Source: Candidatus Rokubacteria bacterium RIFCSPLOWO2_02_FULL_72_37 (GTDB taxonomy: Bacteria; Methylomirabilota; Methylomirabilia; Rokubacteriales; CSP1-6). Taken from it: DNA of 16,895 nt. Of this stretch, positions 13,234-16,895 are shown in pieces. Location of the stretch: contig MGCE01000007.1 in the NCBI GenBank assembly GCA_001790315.1, positions 19,009 to 35,903 on the forward strand. The letters run 5' to 3'. Position 1 is the first letter of the stretch, and each line of letters opens with the position of its first letter. The notes beneath the pieces are model-generated. The model saw nothing but the letters and a program-made list of their open reading frames with translations, was not told the origin of the DNA and did not search any database. The position numbers were made by a program, and so were the translations under genes.

Positions 13234-13715
13234 TATGCCTTCTCCTTCGACGGCTTCGTCTTCGTCTTCGCCGTGGCCTTGGTCTCGCGCCGTGGCGCTC
13301 GCGCCTTCGGCGCCGCCGCCCGCGGCGTCGCCGCGGGAGCGGCCGGCCGAGCGGGCGCCGCGGGACGCTGGACGCCGTTCGTCTCGTCGCTCACGCCGAT
13401 CGTGAGATGACTCATCTTGTGCCGGATGAAGAACGCCCGTCCCATCGCGCGGGGCTGAACGCGTTTCATCGACGGTCCGCCGTCGGCGATCGCCCTCACC
13501 ACACGCAGGTCATCGAGGTTCCGCACCTGATAGTTGTGCTCGGCGTTGGCGACGGCCGAACGCAACACCTTCTCGACGAGCCGTGCAGCCGCACGGGGCG
13601 TGTACGACAGCGTGGCCAGCGCTTCGCCGACCGGCTTGCCACGGATCTGGTCCAGGACGAGCCGGGCCTTGCGGGCCGACACACGGACGAATCGGGCCTT
13701 CGCGACTGCGAGCAT
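13233..13715 (-). CDS. rplV: 50S ribosomal protein L22 with Ala/Pro/Lys-rich C-terminal tail
   Basis: L22 has a globular surface domain and a long beta-hairpin reaching into the exit tunnel. The core is canonical: ARFVRVSARKARLVLDQIRG near the N-terminus, the hairpin region about 80-98 (GGPSMKRVQPRAMGRAF), ending near HLTIGVSDE at 103-111. The protein is 160 residues against about 110-120 usual. The extra 48 residues are rich in Ala, Pro and Arg, then Lys and Thr. ATG at 13715 is preceded by GGAAGG. Confidence 0.96.
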   Translation of the reverse strand: MLAVAKARFVRVSARKARLVLDQIRGKPVGEALATLSYTPRAAARLVEKVLRSAVANAEHNYQVRNLDDLRVVRAIADGGPSMKRVQPRAMGRAFFIRHKMSHLTIGVSDETNGVQRPAAPARPAAPAATPRAAAPKARAPRRETKATAKTKTKPSKEKA

Positions 13716-13719
13716 GGAT

Positions 13720-14013
13720 CTACGCCTTCCCGGTCGGCGACGTCGCCGCCTTCTCCGAGGAGCCGTGCGCCTTGAACGTACGCGTCAGTGCGAACTCACC
13801 CAGCCGGTGACCGACCATGTTCTCCGTGACGTACACCGGGATGAACTTCTTACCGTTGTGCACGGCCACCGTGTGGCCGACGAACTCCGGCGCGATCGTC
13901 GAGCGCCGCGACCAGGTCTTCAGCACCTTCTTCTGGCGGCTCCGGTTCAGCTCCTCGATCCGCGCGAACAGCTTCTCGTCGATGTACGGCCCTTTCTTCA
14001 GCGAACGTCCCAT
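13720..14013 (-). CDS. rpsS: 30S ribosomal protein S19
   Basis: S19 lies in the 30S head next to S13 and near the A site. The protein is 97 residues. It begins MGRSLKKGPYIDEKLFARIEE, has WSRRSTIAPEFVGHTVAVHNGK and VYVTENMVGHRLGEFALTRTF, and ends in a short Ser/Ala/Lys tail. ATG at 14013 has GGAG upstream, 9 nt after the rplB stop. Confidence 0.97.
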   Translation of the reverse strand: MGRSLKKGPYIDEKLFARIEELNRSRQKKVLKTWSRRSTIAPEFVGHTVAVHNGKKFIPVYVTENMVGHRLGEFALTRTFKAHGSSEKAATSPTGKA

Positions 14014-14022
14014 CCCGGGCTC

Positions 14023-14847
14023 CTATTTGCTCCGCCGCGTCACGATGTTGCGGTCCGACGGCTTCGCGCCGCGGCGGGTCTTGTAGCCTTTGGTCGGCTT
14101 GCCCCACGGCGTCATCGGATGATTCCCCTTGCCCTTGCCCTCGCCGCCCCCCATCGGGTGATCGACGGGGTTCATGACGGTGCCCCGGACGGTCGGACGG
14201 AAGCCTCGCCACCGAACGCGTCCCGCCTTGCCGACCGACACATTCTCGTGATCGAGGTTGCCGACCTGGCCAACCGTCGCCATGCAATCGAGCGCGATCG
14301 TGCGTACCTCGCCGGACGGGAGCTTGAGTGTCGCGCGCTCGCCCTCCTTCGCCAGCAGTTGCGCCTGGGTGCCTGCGCTCCGGCACAGCTGGGCGCCGCG
14401 CCCGGTCTGGAGCTCGACGTTGTGGACGAGCGTGCCCACGGGGATGTTCCGCACCGGCAAGGCATTGCCGGGGAGGATGTCGGCCTGCGGGCCGGACATG
14501 ACCGTGTCGCCGGGCTTGAGGCCGAGCGGCGCAATGATGTAGCGCTTCTCGCCGTCCCGGTAGAGAAGGAGCGCGAGCCGGGCCGACCGGTTCGGATCGT
14601 ATTCGATCGCCGCCACGCGCGCGGGAATGCCGTGCTTCTCGCGACGGAAATCCACCTTCCGCAGCATGCGTTTGGCGCCGCCACCACGGTGTCGCACGGT
14701 GATCCGCCCATACGCATTGCGTCCGTTCGTGCGCCGCTTTGGCTCGAGGAGGCCCTTCTCGGGCTCTTTCTTGGTGATCTCATCGTACGTGACGTACGTG
14801 AGGTAGCGGCGGGCCGCTGACGTCGGCTTGACGGTTCGAATGCCCAT
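14023..14847 (-). CDS. rplB: 50S ribosomal protein L2
   Basis: L2 is a primary 23S rRNA binder needed for subunit joining and peptidyl transfer. The protein is 274 residues, the usual length. It starts MGIRTVKPTSAARR and keeps the RGTVMNPVDHPMGGGEG loop (221-237) and TPWGKPTKGYKTR (246-258). His230 corresponds to the histidine (His229 in mature E. coli L2) tied to peptidyl transfer, while the second histidine of the common HPHGGGEG is Met232 here. ATG at 14847 has a strong GGAGGGGG upstream and lies 2 nt after the rplW stop. Confidence 0.97.
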   Translation of the reverse strand: MGIRTVKPTSAARRYLTYVTYDEITKKEPEKGLLEPKRRTNGRNAYGRITVRHRGGGAKRMLRKVDFRREKHGIPARVAAIEYDPNRSARLALLLYRDGEKRYIIAPLGLKPGDTVMSGPQADILPGNALPVRNIPVGTLVHNVELQTGRGAQLCRSAGTQAQLLAKEGERATLKLPSGEVRTIALDCMATVGQVGNLDHENVSVGKAGRVRWRGFRPTVRGTVMNPVDHPMGGGEGKGKGNHPMTPWGKPTKGYKTRRGAKPSDRNIVTRRSK

Positions 14848-14849
14848 GC

Positions 14850-15143
14850 CTACGCCCCCTCCACGAGATCGATCTTGTGCCCCGCCTGCAGCGTCACGAT
14901 CGCCTTCTTCCAGCCGGGCCTCCGGCCCTGATAGCGACCCATGCGCTTGAGCTTGCCCTCGAACGAGGCCGTCCGGACGGAAGCGACCTTCACGTTGAAC
15001 ACGGCTTCGACCGCGGCGCGGATCTCCACCTTGTTGGCGTCCGTTCGCACCTTGAACGCCACCGTGTTCAGCTCTTCCTTCTGCCGCATGCTCTTCTCGG
15101 TCATGAGCGGCCGGACCAGGATGTCGCGGGGCGCACGGTTCAT
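14850..15143 (-). CDS. rplW: 50S ribosomal protein L23
   Basis: L23 is at the exit tunnel and is the ribosomal contact for trigger factor and SRP. The protein is 97 residues: MNRAPRDILVRPLMTEKS, then NTVAFKVRTDANKVEIRAAVEAVFNVKVASV and MGRYQGRRPGWKKAIVTL. ATG at 15143 overlaps the rplD stop as ATGA and is preceded by AGGAGG; the open frame extends further upstream but only as antiphase reading of rplD. Confidence 0.97.
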   Translation of the reverse strand: MNRAPRDILVRPLMTEKSMRQKEELNTVAFKVRTDANKVEIRAAVEAVFNVKVASVRTASFEGKLKRMGRYQGRRPGWKKAIVTLQAGHKIDLVEGA

Positions 15144-15772
15144 TGGGCCAGAGCCTCCTGGAGCGCCACGAGCCCGGCGCGGTCGAACACCACCCGCCGC
15201 GCGACGAGCAACTGGTAGGCAGACACGTGGCCGGGGGTCACCACCGTCAGCCAGGGGACGTTCCGCGCGGATCGCGCAAGCTCCGGGCCGAGCTCCTGGA
15301 CCACGACGAGGGCCCGCTCGCCGTTGAGGCCGAGCGGCGCGAGCACCTTCGTCAGGGCCTTCGTCTTCGCCCCCTCCGGCGCCGCCAGGGTCTCGACGAC
15401 CGTCACCTGCCCGCCGGCGAGCTTGGCCGCAACGGCCGCGCGCAGCGCCTCGCGACGCATCGCGCGCGGCATGTCCTGCCGGTAGCTCCGGGGCGTCGGC
15501 CCGAACGGCTTGCCGCCGCCCTTCCACTGGGTGGCGCGGATCGAACCCTGCCGGGCCCGGCCTGTGCCCTTCTGCCGCCACGGCTTCTTGCCGCCGCCCG
15601 ACACTTCGCTCCGCCCCTTCGTGTCGTGCGTGCCCACGCGGCGATCGGCGAGCTCGCGCGTCACCGCTTGGTGGAGCAGCGGCCCGCGGACCTCGACGCC
15701 GAAGACGTCGGCCTTCAGCTCGAGCGTTCCGGCCTGCTTTCCCTTGGCGTCCACTACCTGTACGGTCGGCAT
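15140..15772 (-). CDS. rplD: 50S ribosomal protein L4
   Basis: L4 helps 23S rRNA assembly and its loop reaches the exit tunnel constriction. The protein is 210 residues. The extended loop (about 45-100) holds GGKKPWRQKGTGRARQGS and RSYRQDMPRAMRREAL; the globular C-terminal domain carries NVPWLTVV and ends with the usual YQLLVARRVVFDRAGL region. In E. coli L4 represses the S10 operon through the leader upstream of rpsJ, which is absent here because tuf lies directly upstream. ATG at 15772 follows rplC by 3 nt. Confidence 0.97.
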   Translation of the reverse strand: MPTVQVVDAKGKQAGTLELKADVFGVEVRGPLLHQAVTRELADRRVGTHDTKGRSEVSGGGKKPWRQKGTGRARQGSIRATQWKGGGKPFGPTPRSYRQDMPRAMRREALRAAVAAKLAGGQVTVVETLAAPEGAKTKALTKVLAPLGLNGERALVVVQELGPELARSARNVPWLTVVTPGHVSAYQLLVARRVVFDRAGLVALQEALAQ

Positions 15773-15775
15773 GGC

Positions 15776-16453
15776 CTATTTCTTTTCCGCAGCCTTTTGT
15801 TGCTGCGCCTTGGTCAGCTTCACGCTCTTGCGGATCATCACGAGCGACCCGTTGGCGCCAGGCACCGCCCCTCTCACGAGCACGAGATTCTGTTCGGGCA
15901 AGACGCGCACGACGCTCAGGTTCAGCACGGTTCTCCGCTCACCGCCCATCCGGCCCGGCAGCTTGTGTCCTGGCCAGACACGCGACGGGTCCGAGGAGGC
16001 ACCGATGGAACCGGGCGCACGGTGGAACATCGAGCCGTGCGTCGCGTCGCCGCCGTACCAGCCGTGACGCTTGACGCCGCCCTGAAAGCCCTTGCCCTTC
16101 GTGATGCCGACCACGTCCACGAGCTCGCCGGGCGCGAACATCTCCACGGTCAGCGGCTGCCCGATCTCGTAGCCCGCGAGCTTCTCGGTCTTCTCGAGCC
16201 GCACTTCGCGCAGCGCCCGCATCGGCGGTACGTTCACCTTCTTGAAGAATCCCGCCTCCGGCTTCGTGACGTGCTTCCGCTTCGCTCCGAAGCCCAGCTG
16301 GAGCGCGTCGTAGCCGTGGTTCTCCTTGGTCCGGAGACCGACGACGATGCACGGTCCGGCCTCGATGACGGTCACGGGAAGGTGGTTCCCGTCGTCACCG
16401 AAGACCTGCGTCATGCCGACCTTGCGGCCGATGAGTCCCTCTTTGCGTGCCAT
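15776..16453 (-). CDS. rplC: 50S ribosomal protein L3
   Basis: L3 binds near the peptidyl transferase centre and starts 50S assembly. The protein is 225 residues. It starts ARKEGLIGRKVGMTQVF, has VDVVGITKGKGFQGGVKRHG at 112-131 and HRAPGSIGASSDPSRVWPGHKLPGRMG at 144-170. In E. coli the glutamine after GSIG is methylated by PrmB; here it is Ala152, so that site is absent. A Lys/Gln/Ala-rich tail ends the protein. It follows rpsJ after 28 nt. Confidence 0.97.
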   Translation of the reverse strand: MARKEGLIGRKVGMTQVFGDDGNHLPVTVIEAGPCIVVGLRTKENHGYDALQLGFGAKRKHVTKPEAGFFKKVNVPPMRALREVRLEKTEKLAGYEIGQPLTVEMFAPGELVDVVGITKGKGFQGGVKRHGWYGGDATHGSMFHRAPGSIGASSDPSRVWPGHKLPGRMGGERRTVLNLSVVRVLPEQNLVLVRGAVPGANGSLVMIRKSVKLTKAQQQKAAEKK

Positions 16454-16481
16454 GTTCAGTCCGTCTGCGATCGGCGTCGCA

Positions 16482-16802
16482 TCAGAGCTTGATCTCCACG
16501 TCCACCCCGGCGGGCAGGTCGAGCTTCATCAACGAGTCGACGGTCTGGGGAGTCGGGTCGACGATGTCGAGCAATCGCTTGTGGGTGCGCATCTCGAACT
16601 GCTCGCGCGACGTCTTGTCCACGTGGGGGCTGCGGAGCACCGTCCAGCGATTGATGATCGTCGGCAAGAGGACCGGTCCCGAGACGCGCGCACCGGTGCG
16701 GCGCACCGTCTCGACAATCTCCTTCACCGAGCGGTCGAGCAGGCGGTGGTCGTATGCCTTGAGGCGGATGCGGATCTTCTGATCGGCGGAAACGGTGACC
16801 AT
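16482..16802 (-). CDS. rpsJ: 30S ribosomal protein S10 (NusE)
   Basis: S10 is in the 30S head and, as NusE, links transcription and antitermination complexes. The protein is 106 residues: QKIRIRLKAYDHRLLDRSVKEIVETVRRTGA, then SGPVLLPT and the conserved SPHVDKTSREQFEMRTHKRLLDI, ending DLPAGVDVEIKL. It is a few residues longer than E. coli S10 at the N-terminus. ATG at 16802 has GGAG 8 nt upstream and overlaps nothing; the tuf stop is 3 nt before it. Confidence 0.97.
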   Translation of the reverse strand: MVTVSADQKIRIRLKAYDHRLLDRSVKEIVETVRRTGARVSGPVLLPTIINRWTVLRSPHVDKTSREQFEMRTHKRLLDIVDPTPQTVDSLMKLDLPAGVDVEIKL

Positions 16803-16805
16803 CGT

Positions 16806-16895
16806 CTACTCCGCGATCTCCGTGACGACGCCGGCCCCGACCGTCCGGCCGCCCTCCCGGATCGCGAACCGTAGCTCCTTCTCCATCGCGATCGG
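16806..16895 (-). CDS. tuf: Elongation factor Tu, C-terminal end only
   Basis: The last 29 codons and the TAG stop of an open frame that leaves the window give the ending RFAIREGGRTVGAGVVTEIAE in two recognisable parts (MEKELRFAIREGGRT, then VGAGVVTEIAE), which is the invariant C-terminus of bacterial EF-Tu. EF-Tu delivers aminoacyl-tRNA to the ribosome. The gene is complete only outside the window. Position directly ahead of rpsJ is the str-S10 arrangement seen in many bacteria. Confidence 0.96.
   Translation of the reverse strand, partial: PIAMEKELRFAIREGGRTVGAGVVTEIAE

Larger units (their letters stand above)
1512..16895 (-). other. S10-spc-alpha ribosomal protein supercluster, one continuous minus-strand block
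   Basis: All 32 genes point the same way with no interruption, and almost every junction is 0-28 nt or overlapping. The order matches the ancestral bacterial S10-spc-alpha layout, with adk, map and infA between secY and rpmJ, and tuf ahead of rpsJ. No promoter or terminator was recognised inside; the transcription start is probably upstream of tuf, outside the window (inference). Confidence 0.9.

Noticed and set aside
13534..14820. A 428-codon plus-strand open frame opposite rplV, rpsS and rplB
   Set aside because: Antisense to conserved genes, with biased Arg/Ala/His composition and no recognisable domain or ribosome binding site.
15143..16492. A 449-codon plus-strand open frame opposite rplD and rplC
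   Set aside because: Same reason: a shadow of codon bias in the real genes on the other strand.

Overview
This window is almost entirely one bacterial ribosomal protein supercluster (S10, spc and alpha regions fused into one block), read on the minus strand from 16895 down to 1512. Gene order in the direction of transcription is tuf (3' end only), rpsJ, rplC, rplD, rplW, rplB, rpsS, rplV, rpsC, rplP, rpmC, rpsQ, rplN, rplX, rplE, rpsN, rpsH, rplF, rplR, rpsE, rpmD, rplO, secY, adk, map, infA, rpmJ, rpsM, rpsK, rpsD, rpoA, rplQ. All 31 genes downstream of tuf are complete, and I see no frameshift, insertion or missing member. Two plus-strand genes occupy 1-1493 and run convergently into rplQ: the 3' part of a CBS-pair/CorC-HlyC family protein and a complete dienelactone hydrolase family enzyme.

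The genes make one biosynthetic programme. They encode ribosome subunit proteins (16 large-subunit counting L36, 10 small-subunit), elongation factor Tu, initiation factor 1, the RNA polymerase alpha subunit, the SecY translocon pore, methionine aminopeptidase for nascent-chain processing, and adenylate kinase. Spacing is very tight: most junctions are 0-20 nt, and many stop and start codons overlap. The longest unbroken overlap chain runs from rpsE to infA. The largest spacers inside the cluster are 64 nt (rpmC/rplP) and 45 nt (rpoA/rplQ). No intrinsic terminator, promoter, tRNA, mobile element, repeat array or CRISPR was found.

Organism: a high-GC bacterium. The rRNA-free window does not allow firm placement. 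The combination of a tuf-rpsJ junction, zinc-type S14, C+ forms of S4 and L36, an adk-map-infA-rpmJ-rpsM order, high GC and heavy use of GTG starts fits a non-enteric lineage such as Methylomirabilota/Rokubacteria, Deltaproteobacteria-like groups or Acidobacteria. My leaning to Rokubacteria-like is a weak inference.

I did not find a previously undescribed system. The points worth a second look are small. S11 encodes Asp at the site that is Asn in E. coli and becomes isoaspartate. Low-complexity Ala/Lys/Pro extensions occur on L5 (N-terminal), L22, L17 and S13 (C-terminal). The rpsE-to-infA genes form an overlap chain. The tuf/rpsJ junction has no room for an S10 leader. The rplQ and hydrolase stop codons are only 18 nt apart.
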